A model generated the notes under the pieces. That model searched no databases. It was not told the DNA's origin and saw nothing but the letters and a program-made list of their open reading frames with translations. A stretch of 47,358 nucleotides of DNA from an uncultured Kiloniellaceae bacterium (GTDB lineage Bacteria > Pseudomonadota > Alphaproteobacteria > Kiloniellales > Kiloniellaceae), in assembly GCA_947500035.1 (NCBI GenBank), contig CANMQP010000022.1, forward strand, positions 1 through 47,358. Reading direction: 5' to 3'. Below are positions 24,853 to 33,095 of this stretch, one piece after another; positions within the stretch are counted from its first letter, which is position 1; each line of letters begins with the position of its first letter. Made by a program: the position numbers and the translations under genes.

Positions 24853-25611
24853 ATGACGGCGGATCATAAAGTCGCACTGGTGACCGGTGCAGGAAGCGGA
24901 ATCGGCAAACACGCGGCCATGGCGTTGCTTAAGGCCGGTTATGCGACGGTTTTGACCGGACGCCGCCTCCGTCCCTTGGAGGAAAGTATCAAGGAAGCAG
25001 GCGTTACCGATACACCTGCACTTGCCGTGACCTGCGATGTCGGCAATGCCAACGACGTTGCCAGCCTCTTTTCCAAGATCGAGCAGAAATTCGGGCGCCT
25101 GGACGTTCTCTTCAATAATGCGGGCACCAACGTCCCGCCCCTGACGCCGGACGAGATCACCCCGGAACAGTGGGCGACCGTGATCAGCGTCAACCTGACG
25201 GGCGCGTTTCACTGCACGCGCGAAGCCTTCAAGATGATGAAGCGCCAGAAACCCATGGGGGGCCGGATCATCAACAACGGCTCGATTTCCGCTCAATCCC
25301 CGCGCCCCGGCTCCGCGCCTTACACCGCAAGCAAACACGCGATCACCGGGTTGACCAAGTCCACGTCACTTGATGGGCGGCCTTTCGACATTGCCTGCGG
25401 TCAGATAGATATCGGCAACGCGGCAACGGATATGACAACGGCCATGGCCGTCGGCGTGCCGCAGGCCGACGGCTCCATGGCGGTCGAACCGACGATGGAC
25501 GTCAAGCATGTGGCGGATGCGGTTGTGCATATGGCAGGCCTGCCGCTGGATGTGAACATTCAGTTCATCACCGTGATGGCGACCAAGATGCCCCTGGTGG
25601 GACGCGGCTAA
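24853..25611 (+). CDS. SDR-family NAD(P)-dependent oxidoreductase
   Basis: 252 aa, the classic short-chain dehydrogenase length. TGAGSGIG at the N-terminus binds the cofactor, NNAG follows, and the catalytic Ser, Tyr and Lys can be read in NNGSISAQ and YTASKHA. Family enzymes oxidise or reduce alcohols and ketones; nothing here tells the substrate. The ATG at 24853 follows a weak GGGTAG. The gene is convergent with parA, 12 nt between the stop codons. Confidence 0.88.
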   Translation: MTADHKVALVTGAGSGIGKHAAMALLKAGYATVLTGRRLRPLEESIKEAGVTDTPALAVTCDVGNANDVASLFSKIEQKFGRLDVLFNNAGTNVPPLTPDEITPEQWATVISVNLTGAFHCTREAFKMMKRQKPMGGRIINNGSISAQSPRPGSAPYTASKHAITGLTKSTSLDGRPFDIACGQIDIGNAATDMTTAMAVGVPQADGSMAVEPTMDVKHVADAVVHMAGLPLDVNIQFITVMATKMPLVGRG

Positions 25612-25623
25612 CGGATTTCCGGC

Positions 25624-26262
25624 CTATGCTGCGGCGCGCAGAATTTCTTTAGCCAGAGCGCGGATCTCGCTGGCCGCCAGCCCGCGCGGCTGAACCTCGC
25701 CAACGGCCCGTCCTTCCGCCAGGGCCGCAGCGAAGGCTACGCGGTTGCCGAGACGCGCCTTGGCGATCTTGGCACCATAGCCCTTGATTTCGGCGAGCAT
25801 TTCCTCGGTCAGATTGGCCCTTGGCGGCACACGGTTGAGCACGAGCAGGGACGGCACGCGCTCCTGCTGCGCCAGCTCCAGAGTAGGCTTGGTCGCCCAG
25901 ACATCCATCGGCGAGGGCTGTACCGGTATAATCACCAGACTCGCCGAGCGGACTGCGATTTTGGCTTCCGTCTCGGCATGGGGCGGGCTATCGACCAGGA
26001 CGATGTCATGGTCCCGGGCCAGCTTGTCGATCTCGGCCCGTGACCGCCAGCCCTTGACCGCAGACACCAGCAGTCCGGCACCGGCATCGCCCAGATGCTT
26101 CTCGCGCAGGCGGTACCACATGGTCAGGGATTGCTGCGGGTCGATATCGACCACGGCGACGGACTTCTTTGCGGCTGTGAAGGCAACCGCGAGATGAGCC
26201 GTGACGGTCGTTTTTCCGGCACCGCCTTTTTGCTGTGCAACAGTCAAAATTTTCCCGGCCAT
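25624..26262 (-). CDS. ParA-family ATPase (orphan)
   Basis: 212 aa. A deviant Walker A motif KGGAGKTT near residue 12 and DIDPQQS at about 38-44 mark a ParA/MinD-type ATPase. Members position DNA, chemoreceptor clusters or other cargo by patterned ATP binding. No ParB gene or centromere-like array lies next to it, and its short length suits single-domain orphan ParAs. It may serve another cargo. Its start at 26262 is preceded by GGGAGAACTCAGC. It is divergent from sua5 with 177 nt between. Confidence 0.85.
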   Translation of the reverse strand: MAGKILTVAQQKGGAGKTTVTAHLAVAFTAAKKSVAVVDIDPQQSLTMWYRLREKHLGDAGAGLLVSAVKGWRSRAEIDKLARDHDIVLVDSPPHAETEAKIAVRSASLVIIPVQPSPMDVWATKPTLELAQQERVPSLLVLNRVPPRANLTEEMLAEIKGYGAKIAKARLGNRVAFAAALAEGRAVGEVQPRGLAASEIRALAKEILRAAA

Positions 26263-26439
26263 GCTGAGTTCTCCCGTTTGCAGAGGGTTAATATTTTGCA
26301 GGTGCGAAAAGCGGCGTCAAGGCGGCAGAGCAAGGTTTGAGAATAAATCCTGCGACCGCCGCCACTTTTAGGGGAACCGCGCAGGACAGAAAGACCATAC
26401 CTTTTGACCTGTGAAAGCTTTTGACTAGACTGCGCCGCC

Positions 26440-27420
26440 ATGTCCCAGGAGCCCAAACACAGCCATGCAGACCGTATCTTGCACCCAGATGCGGAAGCCT
26501 ATCGAGCCGCCGCAGACCTGCTTCAGGCCGGTGAGGTCGTCGCCTTCCCGACCGAGACCGTTTACGGGCTGGGGGCGGATGCAACCAACGACCGGGCCGT
26601 GGCGCGCATTTTCGAGACCAAGGGGCGGCCAAGCTTCAATCCGCTGATCGTGCACTTCGAGACCCTGGAAGCCGCCGCCCGCGAAGTCGAGACAAACCCC
26701 TCGGCTGAAGCTCTCGCGGAGGCTTTTTGGCCCGGCCCGCTGACCATGGTGCTGCCGCGAAAAGCGGACTCGCATATTTCACTTCTCTGCAGCGCAGGTC
26801 TGCCCACCCTCGCGGTCAGAGTCCCCCGGCACGAAATCGGACAAAGTCTCCTGCGCGCGGCGCAGCGGCCCCTGGCCGCCCCCAGCGCCAATGCTTCGGG
26901 CAGGATCAGCCCAACCTCCGCCGTTCACGTGGCGGCCTCGCTCGGCGAACGGGTTCCCTTGATCCTCGACGGCGGCGACTGCGAAGTCGGGCTGGAATCC
27001 ACCGTGATCGATCTCTCCGGCCCGCGGCCGGTTATCCTGCGGCCCGGCGGCATTACCCGGGCGCAGTTGGAGGCGGTGCTCGGAACAGTGGACGAAGCCA
27101 CAGCCGACAGCGACATCAAATCGCCGGGCATGATGACCAGCCACTACGCCCCTTCCCTGCCGATCCGGCTCGGCGCGACCTCCGTCGACGCGAACGAAGC
27201 GCTGTTGGCCTTCGGCCCAAAGCCGCTCGAAGGGGCCTCCGTCACCGCGAACCTCAGCGCGAGTGGGGACCTTACAGAAGCGGCGGCCAACCTTTTTGGC
27301 CACCTGCATCGCCTGGACCGCGAAAAACTGGCGGGAATCGCCGTCATGCCGGTGCCCGAACAGGGACTGGGTATTGCCATCAACGACCGTTTGACCCGGG
27401 CCGCGGCACCTCGTAACTAG
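26440..27420 (+). CDS. L-threonylcarbamoyladenylate synthase (Sua5 type)
   Basis: 326 aa. It makes threonylcarbamoyl-AMP from threonine, bicarbonate and ATP for the t6A modification of tRNAs that read ANN codons. The YrdC domain covers about 20-200: FPTETVYGLGADA and KGRPSFNPLIVH are signature blocks, and SANASGRISPTSA follows. The C-terminal Sua5 domain (about 225-326) separates it from short TsaC proteins; SPGMMTSHYAPS links them. The ATG at 26440 has no strong ribosome site. A flavoprotein gene follows after 56 nt on the same strand. Confidence 0.92.
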   Translation: MSQEPKHSHADRILHPDAEAYRAAADLLQAGEVVAFPTETVYGLGADATNDRAVARIFETKGRPSFNPLIVHFETLEAAAREVETNPSAEALAEAFWPGPLTMVLPRKADSHISLLCSAGLPTLAVRVPRHEIGQSLLRAAQRPLAAPSANASGRISPTSAVHVAASLGERVPLILDGGDCEVGLESTVIDLSGPRPVILRPGGITRAQLEAVLGTVDEATADSDIKSPGMMTSHYAPSLPIRLGATSVDANEALLAFGPKPLEGASVTANLSASGDLTEAAANLFGHLHRLDREKLAGIAVMPVPEQGLGIAINDRLTRAAAPRN

Positions 27421-27476
27421 AACCGGATGCGCATCAGGACTGGCCCCGCCTGCCTGAAAGCACTAAATTCCAAGCC

Positions 27477-28925
27477 ATGAACACAGAAGCTCCAAAACAG
27501 ACATCCGATCGTCGTCTTGGCGACTTCCTGGCGGAAATCGAGGGCGTCGTCGGCGCCAAAGCCATTCTGACAGCCGCCGAGGATCTCGCGCCGCATCTGC
27601 AGGAAATGCGTGGCCTCTATCTGGGCGATGCACCCTGTGTGATCAAACCGGCCTCGACCGAAGAGGTTGCGGCCGTGGTGGGGATTTGCGCCAAGCATAA
27701 AATGGCCGTGGTGCCGCAGGGCGGGAACACAGGTCTGGTCGGCGGCGGGATTCCCATCACCTCGGACAAGGCGATCGTGTTGAGTCTCTCGCGGATGAAT
27801 GCGATCCGGGAAATCGACGCCACCAATTACACCATGACCGTGGAAGCGGGCTGTATCCTGCAGAATATTCAGGCGGCGGCAGACAACGCGGACCGGCTCT
27901 TTCCGCTTAGCCTGGGTGCGGAAGGCACCTGTCAGATCGGCGGAAATCTGAGCACCAACGCCGGCGGCATCAATGTGCTGCGTTACGGCAACGCCCGGGA
28001 TCTGGTGTTAGGTCTGGAGGTGGTCCTGCCCGACGGACAGATCTGGCACGGTCTGCGCGGCCTGCGCAAGGACAACACCGGCTACGATATGAAGCACCTT
28101 TTCGTCGGCGGCGAAGGCACACTGGGGATCATTACGGCTGCTGTCCTGAAGCTTTTCGCCAAACCGCGCGACAAGGTCACGGCCTTTGCCGCCGTGCCCA
28201 ATCCTGCTGCCGCCGTCGAGCTGCTGGGGCGCTGCCGTACCCTTTCCGGTGAAGCCGTCAGCAGCTTCGAGATCATCCCGCGGATCAGCATCGACAGCTC
28301 GGTCAAACACATTGCCGGTGTCACCGATCCTCTGGAGCAGCCCCACGACTGGTACGTCCTTGTCGACCTGGTGGCCGGAATCGAAGACGGCAGCCTGTCA
28401 GAGACCATGATGACGATCCTCTCCGAAGCCTTCGAGGAAGGGCTGGTGCTGGATGCGACCGTGGCAGCCAGCGAAACCCAGGCCGCCGCCCTGTGGCGGA
28501 TCCGCGAGGCGATGGTCGAGGCGCAGAAACATGAAGGCGGCTCGATCAAGCATGACGTCTCGGTGCCGATCTCACGGGTGCCCGAGTTCTTGGAGCGCGC
28601 AATGGCCGCGGTCAGCGAACGCATTCCCGGCATCCGGCCCGTGCCTTTCGGCCATATCGGCGACGGCAACATTCACTTCAATCTCAGCCAGCCGGTGGGG
28701 GCTGACAAGGCGGCCTACCTCGCGCGCTGGGACGAGATGAACGAAATCGTTCATGACATTGTGGTCGAACTGGGCGGCTCGATCAGCGCCGAGCACGGCA
28801 TCGGCCGCCTTAAGGTTCAATCCAACGCGCACTACAAGTCGGCGGTGGAAATCGAAATGATGAAAAAGATCAAAGCCGCCCTGGATCCTGCGGGCATCAT
28901 GAACCCGCATAAGGTCGTGGACTGA
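27477..28925 (+). CDS. FAD-linked 2-hydroxyacid dehydrogenase (GlcD/D2HGDH type)
   Basis: 482 aa. It belongs to the vanillyl-alcohol-oxidase-fold flavoproteins that oxidise D-lactate, D-2-hydroxyglutarate or glycolate. The FAD-binding PCMH domain spans about 45-225 (VVPQGGNTGLVGGG and GGNLSTNAGGINVLRYGN are flavin contacts). The C-terminal part ends in PFGHIGDGNIHFNL and GGSISAEHGIGRLK, typical for substrate and metal binding. It resembles D-2-hydroxyglutarate dehydrogenases, but glycolate or lactate cannot be excluded. Lack of GlcE and GlcF neighbours speaks against a glycolate oxidase complex. Confidence 0.88.
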   Translation: MNTEAPKQTSDRRLGDFLAEIEGVVGAKAILTAAEDLAPHLQEMRGLYLGDAPCVIKPASTEEVAAVVGICAKHKMAVVPQGGNTGLVGGGIPITSDKAIVLSLSRMNAIREIDATNYTMTVEAGCILQNIQAAADNADRLFPLSLGAEGTCQIGGNLSTNAGGINVLRYGNARDLVLGLEVVLPDGQIWHGLRGLRKDNTGYDMKHLFVGGEGTLGIITAAVLKLFAKPRDKVTAFAAVPNPAAAVELLGRCRTLSGEAVSSFEIIPRISIDSSVKHIAGVTDPLEQPHDWYVLVDLVAGIEDGSLSETMMTILSEAFEEGLVLDATVAASETQAAALWRIREAMVEAQKHEGGSIKHDVSVPISRVPEFLERAMAAVSERIPGIRPVPFGHIGDGNIHFNLSQPVGADKAAYLARWDEMNEIVHDIVVELGGSISAEHGIGRLKVQSNAHYKSAVEIEMMKKIKAALDPAGIMNPHKVVD

Positions 28926-28948
28926 AAATCTACCTGAGACGGGACTTT

Positions 28949-30244
28949 TTAAAGAGCTCCGAAGAAGAGGACGGTACGCTCCCCGATCCAAATCGCGGCA
29001 AAACCGATGCAGGGCAACGCCAGGCCAAAGCGGACCAGATTTACTTTCGCGGGCAGGTACCTGGTCAGCGCCCAGAGACTCGGCCAGATGACCAGCGCTA
29101 TGGCGACCTGACCAATTTCGACCCCCAGGTTAAAGGCCAGCAGGCTTTGCCAGATATTGGGCGCGTCCAGCTTCAGGATCTCCCGCAGCACAAAGGAAAA
29201 ACCCAGACCGTGCAGTAACCCGATCAGGGTTGTGACAAGGATCGTGCTTTTGAGCTGCTTCTCGCCGATGGCGATGATGGCGGCATAGACGATCGAGAGC
29301 GCGATGCCGATCTCCACCAGCGGCACGAACCAGGCGGCCTGCGGCACGAAGCCGAAAAATCCGAGCGCCAGTGTCACGCTGTGCCCGAGGGTGAAACCGG
29401 TGATCCGCCACAGCAAATCCTTGATCAGGCGTGCGCCCAAGACCAGGCAAACGACGAAGAGAACGTGGTCGGCCCCTTCGAGAATATGCCGCACACCTTC
29501 AGTGACGAAGGTGAGAACAGCATCGAAGAGCGAATGGGAAACTGCAATCGGTTCCGACAGGAGACCCCGAACCCGGAAAATCAAAGGATCTCCCGCGCCA
29601 TGAACCAGGACCAGATTGGCGGTATCCTCCTGCCCCGGAAGTCCCGGGTTCAGTGAACTCTCGATCGTGTAATCGCCCAGACCATCTGGCGTCCGATAGA
29701 TAATCTCGGCATCGATAATGGTGTCACCGACATAGGTGACTTCAAAATCGGCCGGATAAATCTCTCCATCCAACGCGCTATCGGCTTCGTTCAGCGTGGC
29801 GAAGGGCACCTGTTTAAGGGCAGGATACGCCCGGAGCCGCCCCAGCTGCGGGACAAGCGCCTTGCCCCCGCTCCGCATGACGTGCCCCTCGCCGATGAGT
29901 CTCGCCAAGCCGCCGGGATCTCGCCGCAACGCGTCCGCGTCCAGATAGTGGACCAGCGTTCCCTCCTCGGTCACGTTGGTCGAATAGGGCGCTGGCGTGC
30001 GCGAACCATCCGTCTGCTCGGGCCCCAGTTTATCGGCGACCAGATAGGCCATGGGCAGGCGGATCAGAACCCGCAGATCCCCGGCGCGTTCTTCCACGTG
30101 AATGATGCGAATATTGACGTTCAGGTTGAAGTGCGCCGCCGCGGTTCCGGCTAGTCCTATGAGGACCGCAAACAACGTAACGAAGCAGGCGACGCGCCAA
30201 CCGCATCCCCCGCTTTTTACAAAGCCGACCAAGGCAAAAGCCAC
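28949..30244 (-). CDS. HupE/UreJ-type membrane protein with large N-terminal exported domain
   Basis: 431 aa with a GTG start and AGGAA just upstream. A first hydrophobic helix (signal or anchor) ends near residue 37 (GTAAAHFNL). About 190 residues of exported domain follow. The C-terminal 190 residues carry about six helices with the HupE/UreJ pattern: EGADHVLFVVCLVLG, GFTLGHSVTLALG, GLLHGLGFSF. Family members are thought to move nickel or other metal ions; the His residues in those helices are candidate ligands. The gene starts 13 nt after the metallo-beta-lactamase-fold gene, so they form an operon. No hydrogenase or urease gene is near, so nickel is a guess. Confidence 0.82.
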   Translation of the reverse strand: MAFALVGFVKSGGCGWRVACFVTLFAVLIGLAGTAAAHFNLNVNIRIIHVEERAGDLRVLIRLPMAYLVADKLGPEQTDGSRTPAPYSTNVTEEGTLVHYLDADALRRDPGGLARLIGEGHVMRSGGKALVPQLGRLRAYPALKQVPFATLNEADSALDGEIYPADFEVTYVGDTIIDAEIIYRTPDGLGDYTIESSLNPGLPGQEDTANLVLVHGAGDPLIFRVRGLLSEPIAVSHSLFDAVLTFVTEGVRHILEGADHVLFVVCLVLGARLIKDLLWRITGFTLGHSVTLALGFFGFVPQAAWFVPLVEIGIALSIVYAAIIAIGEKQLKSTILVTTLIGLLHGLGFSFVLREILKLDAPNIWQSLLAFNLGVEIGQVAIALVIWPSLWALTRYLPAKVNLVRFGLALPCIGFAAIWIGERTVLFFGAL

Positions 30245-30257
30245 TGCGGTTCCTGGA

Positions 30258-31187
30258 TCAGTTTTTGATCATATTGTTCGAACCGAAGTAGTACACGTGA
30301 CCCGACTTGCCTTCAAGGTCCGCCGCCGCGATCTCGATCGAAGGCTTGTCCAACATGGTGTTCTCGTGGGTTTCCACCCACTCGGTCGCCGGTTGCAGCG
30401 TCGAGGTGAAGAAAGTCGTCTCCGGCACGAGATAATGATGCGGAATAGCGATCTTGGCACCCACCTTGGCTACGACAGAGTCCGCCTGCTCATAATCTAG
30501 AATGTGCTTGGACCCATCGACGGGAACGAAGACAACATCCACCTGCCCGATCTGGTCCCAGACCTCCTGCGGCGGGTTCGGACGATTGTCGCCCCACATC
30601 AGGAACTTCATCCCGCCGGTCTCGATCACGAACAAGGTGTTGTCGAAGTGGCGCGCATTGGTCGGCGGGCAGACATCGTCCCGGCCTTCAAACTGTTTGA
30701 CCGCTTCCGTCCAAGCGACGGTGCCCGGCGCGACGCACTGATGCTTGTCGGCGATCCCGGTGATCTTGACGTCACCCAGTTCGAAGCTGCCCGCCATGCG
30801 GTCGAGCAGCATATTCGCATCCAGCTTGTCGATGGCGTCGTGATCGAAGTGGGCATGGGTCGACATCCCGATATCGACTTCGACCTGCGGGAAATCCATG
30901 CGGTACCAAAGGCCCCAGGCCCCGGAAGGATCGTTGCGCCAGGGATCGACCATCACCGTGATGCCGCGCGGTGAGGTGATCCGAAAGGCCGAGTTACTGT
31001 AGAAAGCCACGCCAACCTTGCCGCTGTCGGCCTGAACGCCACCCTCGTTCTGGACCTGGATAATCCGGTTGTGGTTCTTGCCCGATTTCCAGGTCTCCAG
31101 GCCCGTGCCCAAGGCCGAGAGGGCGCCGACGGAAACCCCGGTCACGACGATGGCGCCGATGGCACCAAGTTTCAGTTTATCTCGCAT
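30258..31187 (-). CDS. Anchored metallo-beta-lactamase-fold hydrolase
   Basis: 309 aa. A hydrophobic N-terminal helix (about 8-28) exports or anchors it. The metal site is HAHFDHD near residue 111, and later D and H residues (MWGDNRP, PHHYL) complete the usual set. It resembles UlaG/NAPE-PLD-like lactonases or hydrolases. GGGGGGA lies just upstream of the ATG. It is the first gene of an operon with the HupE/UreJ-type protein, which may supply its metal or share a substrate. No substrate can be named. Confidence 0.82.
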   Translation of the reverse strand: MRDKLKLGAIGAIVVTGVSVGALSALGTGLETWKSGKNHNRIIQVQNEGGVQADSGKVGVAFYSNSAFRITSPRGITVMVDPWRNDPSGAWGLWYRMDFPQVEVDIGMSTHAHFDHDAIDKLDANMLLDRMAGSFELGDVKITGIADKHQCVAPGTVAWTEAVKQFEGRDDVCPPTNARHFDNTLFVIETGGMKFLMWGDNRPNPPQEVWDQIGQVDVVFVPVDGSKHILDYEQADSVVAKVGAKIAIPHHYLVPETTFFTSTLQPATEWVETHENTMLDKPSIEIAAADLEGKSGHVYYFGSNNMIKN

Positions 31188-31284
31188 AGTCCCCCCACTT
31201 CATTGTTCCGGCTTTTTTGACTAGACGACACAGACCTGGTCTGCCGTTTGCGAAGAGTCGCGACCACTTGGTAAGGATCTCTCC

Positions 31285-31314
31285 GGGGATCGGCGGTTTG
31301 GGGATTGGCGGTTT
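31285..31314. repeat. Tandem 15-bp duplication
   Basis: GGGGATCGGCGGTTT at 31285-31299 is repeated with one change at 31300-31314, in the spacer between the lacI-type gene and the hydrolase gene. Confidence 0.85.
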
Positions 31315-31435
31315 GTCCTCGAACATCGCAACTCGCCATTCAATCGTCTACGTCTGAACAGCACTAGCCTCGCAGAATACGCGCTTTTTTCAAGCGCTCA
31401 CTCGCGAAATCGAAGCCGCCTGCGTCAACTTCCCG

Positions 31436-32455
31436 TTACTTTTGCAAGCTTGGCGGCGCCGTGGTTCCACGCACGATCAGCCCAACCTCCAGCTCGGTTG
31501 AATCCGGCATGGGGACGTCGCCCAGGCGCGCCAAGAGATACTCGGCCGCCCGACGGCCCATCTCGCCGGCAGGAACATGCAGAGTCGTCAGAGAGGGTTG
31601 AAGATGCGAGGTCAGCGGCAGGTCGTCAAAGCCTGTGATCGATATCTCCCGGGGCACTGAAACACCACGCGCCTGGCACTCCAATAATGCCCCCAATGCC
31701 AGTACGTCATTGCCGCAAATCACCGCGGTCGGCGGGACATCCTGAGCCAGGAGTTGACGCATGGCACTGCGGCCCTCTGAGACGTCGTAAGGCTTTTCAA
31801 TGTAATACTCCGGCAGTAACGCGAGGCCTCGTTCCTCCAAGGCTTCGCGCACACCGGCAGCACGTTCGCTGGCGCGGTCATTGCCAGCGGTGATCCCGGC
31901 GATCAGTGCAACCGCGCTGTGTCCGATATCGATCAGATAGCTGGCGACGCGCCTAGCGGCCAGACGGTTGTCAAAGCCGACGCAGGGCTTGGCGCCCGAG
32001 CGGTCGAACGCCCAGGTGTGGACGTAAGGAAGTCCCTTTTTATCCAGGCGTTCATAGATTTTTGGCGAATGCATACAGCCGACCAGCAACAAGGCATCGA
32101 CGCCGCGCGTCAGAAGCGCATCGACCTGACGGACCTCGTCTTCGAGATCGTAATCGAAGCTGGCAAGCAAGAGCGTGAAGCTATCCGCGTGCAGACGCCG
32201 CTGAAAGGACTGAACCCCGCGGGCGAAAATCGCATTGTCGAGCGTTGGAATGACCGCCCCGATCGTATGGGTGCGCTGTGACGCCAACGCCCGCGCCGCG
32301 CCATGAGGTACGTAGCCCAGCGCGGCAATCGCGGCCTCGATCTTTTCTTTGCGGACCGGCCGAACCAGATCCGGCATGTTGAGATAGCGTGACACGCTGG
32401 CCGTGGAGACCCCGGCCTCACGGGCAACATCTTCGAGAGTCGGAGCTTTTTTCAT
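31436..32455 (-). CDS. LacI-family transcriptional regulator of the sulfonate cassette
   Basis: 339 aa. The helix-turn-helix occupies about residues 6-26 (LEDVAREAGVSTASVSRYL), and the rest (about 60-335) is the periplasmic-binding-protein-like effector domain. It is divergent from the TRAP/dehydrogenase operon, and the spacer carries a perfect 18-bp palindrome with the GTAAGCGCTTAC core usual for LacI-type operators. It probably represses the operon until an inducer (DHPS or a product) binds, and a weaker site near its own start suggests autoregulation. The ATG at 32455 begins the conserved helix-turn-helix; upstream codons would add a basic tail with no family match. Confidence 0.88.
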   Translation of the reverse strand: MKKAPTLEDVAREAGVSTASVSRYLNMPDLVRPVRKEKIEAAIAALGYVPHGAARALASQRTHTIGAVIPTLDNAIFARGVQSFQRRLHADSFTLLLASFDYDLEDEVRQVDALLTRGVDALLLVGCMHSPKIYERLDKKGLPYVHTWAFDRSGAKPCVGFDNRLAARRVASYLIDIGHSAVALIAGITAGNDRASERAAGVREALEERGLALLPEYYIEKPYDVSEGRSAMRQLLAQDVPPTAVICGNDVLALGALLECQARGVSVPREISITGFDDLPLTSHLQPSLTTLHVPAGEMGRRAAEYLLARLGDVPMPDSTELEVGLIVRGTTAPPSLQK

Positions 32456-32460
32456 CGTTC

Positions 32461-32478
32461 TTCGTAAGCGCTTTCTTT
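32461..32478. promoter_or_regulatory. Second, weaker LacI-type operator
   Basis: TTCGTAAGCGCTTTCTTT matches the main operator at about 13 of 18 positions and keeps the core GTAAGCGCTT. It lies 6 nt upstream of the regulator's start codon, where binding would block its own expression. Confidence 0.6.
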
Positions 32479-32595
32479 CTTTTTCTCGATTATCGCGTTT
32501 TTCTGCTTGAGGCGAATCTTCCAAATAAATCTGTATTTTTCGCAACTTAAGCGAATTTTCAACGAATACTGGCGACAATCCCGGATTCTATGGAC

Positions 32596-32625
32596 TTGAC
32601 TCTGAAATAACAACGGTGCTCTAGT
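32596..32625 (+). promoter_or_regulatory. Predicted promoter of the sulfonate operon
   Basis: TTGACT (32596-32601) and TCTAGT (32620-32625) are separated by 18 nt, a fair sigma-70-type promoter. Transcription would begin near 32632, right at the edge of the operator. Confidence 0.5.
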
Positions 32626-32632
32626 TTAAAAA

Positions 32633-32650
32633 AATGTAAGCGCTTACATT
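32633..32650. promoter_or_regulatory. Main LacI-type operator
   Basis: AATGTAAGCGCTTACATT is a perfect 18-bp palindrome with the central CG typical of LacI-family sites. Its place at the predicted transcription start fits simple repression. Confidence 0.85.
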
Positions 32651-32709
32651 ATAAAGCACGGAATCGGACGCTTTCTTTTGCGAACCGGATCAGCCTTGGA
32701 GGGATCTCA

Positions 32710-33036
32710 ATGTCGAGCCAGGACGCCACAGGCAGCACGCAAGACAGCCATCCGGAATCTGGGCCAGATGCCGGGCAAAAGTCCGGGCCGGGCCTTGGTT
32801 CTGGCGCAGGCCCGTCAAAAAACGAAGCACCCGGACAAAAGGCAGGCCGTTGGGCGCTGTTGGCGTCAGCGGGCTTTTTTGGCCTCTACGCGCTGAATGT
32901 GCTGAGCGGAAAGATCGCCAGCGTCACCGACATGCAAAGCCTCATCAATCTCGGCGATGTGGGGGAATTCGTCACCCTCTTCGCTGCCGCTATCTGCTTT
33001 GTCGTCGCGACCTTGCGGCGTGAAGCGGCCAACTGA
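32710..33036 (+). CDS. Small two-helix membrane protein, first gene of the sulfonate operon
   Basis: 108 aa. The first 45 residues are Gly/Pro/Ser-rich and probably disordered in the cytoplasm. Two membrane helices follow (about 47-65 and 86-102) around a polar loop. I recognise no family. GGAGGGA lies 6 nt before the ATG, so it is surely translated. As the first gene of the operon, ahead of the TRAP receptor, it may assist the transporter, but it is not a known TRAP subunit and is too small to be a second DctQ. Confidence 0.8.
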   Translation: MSSQDATGSTQDSHPESGPDAGQKSGPGLGSGAGPSKNEAPGQKAGRWALLASAGFFGLYALNVLSGKIASVTDMQSLINLGDVGEFVTLFAAAICFVVATLRREAAN

Positions 33037-33095
33037 CCCGAAGACCTCCTCGAACAGACGACGGGTCCAAAAAATAACTCTCAGGGAGCAAACTC

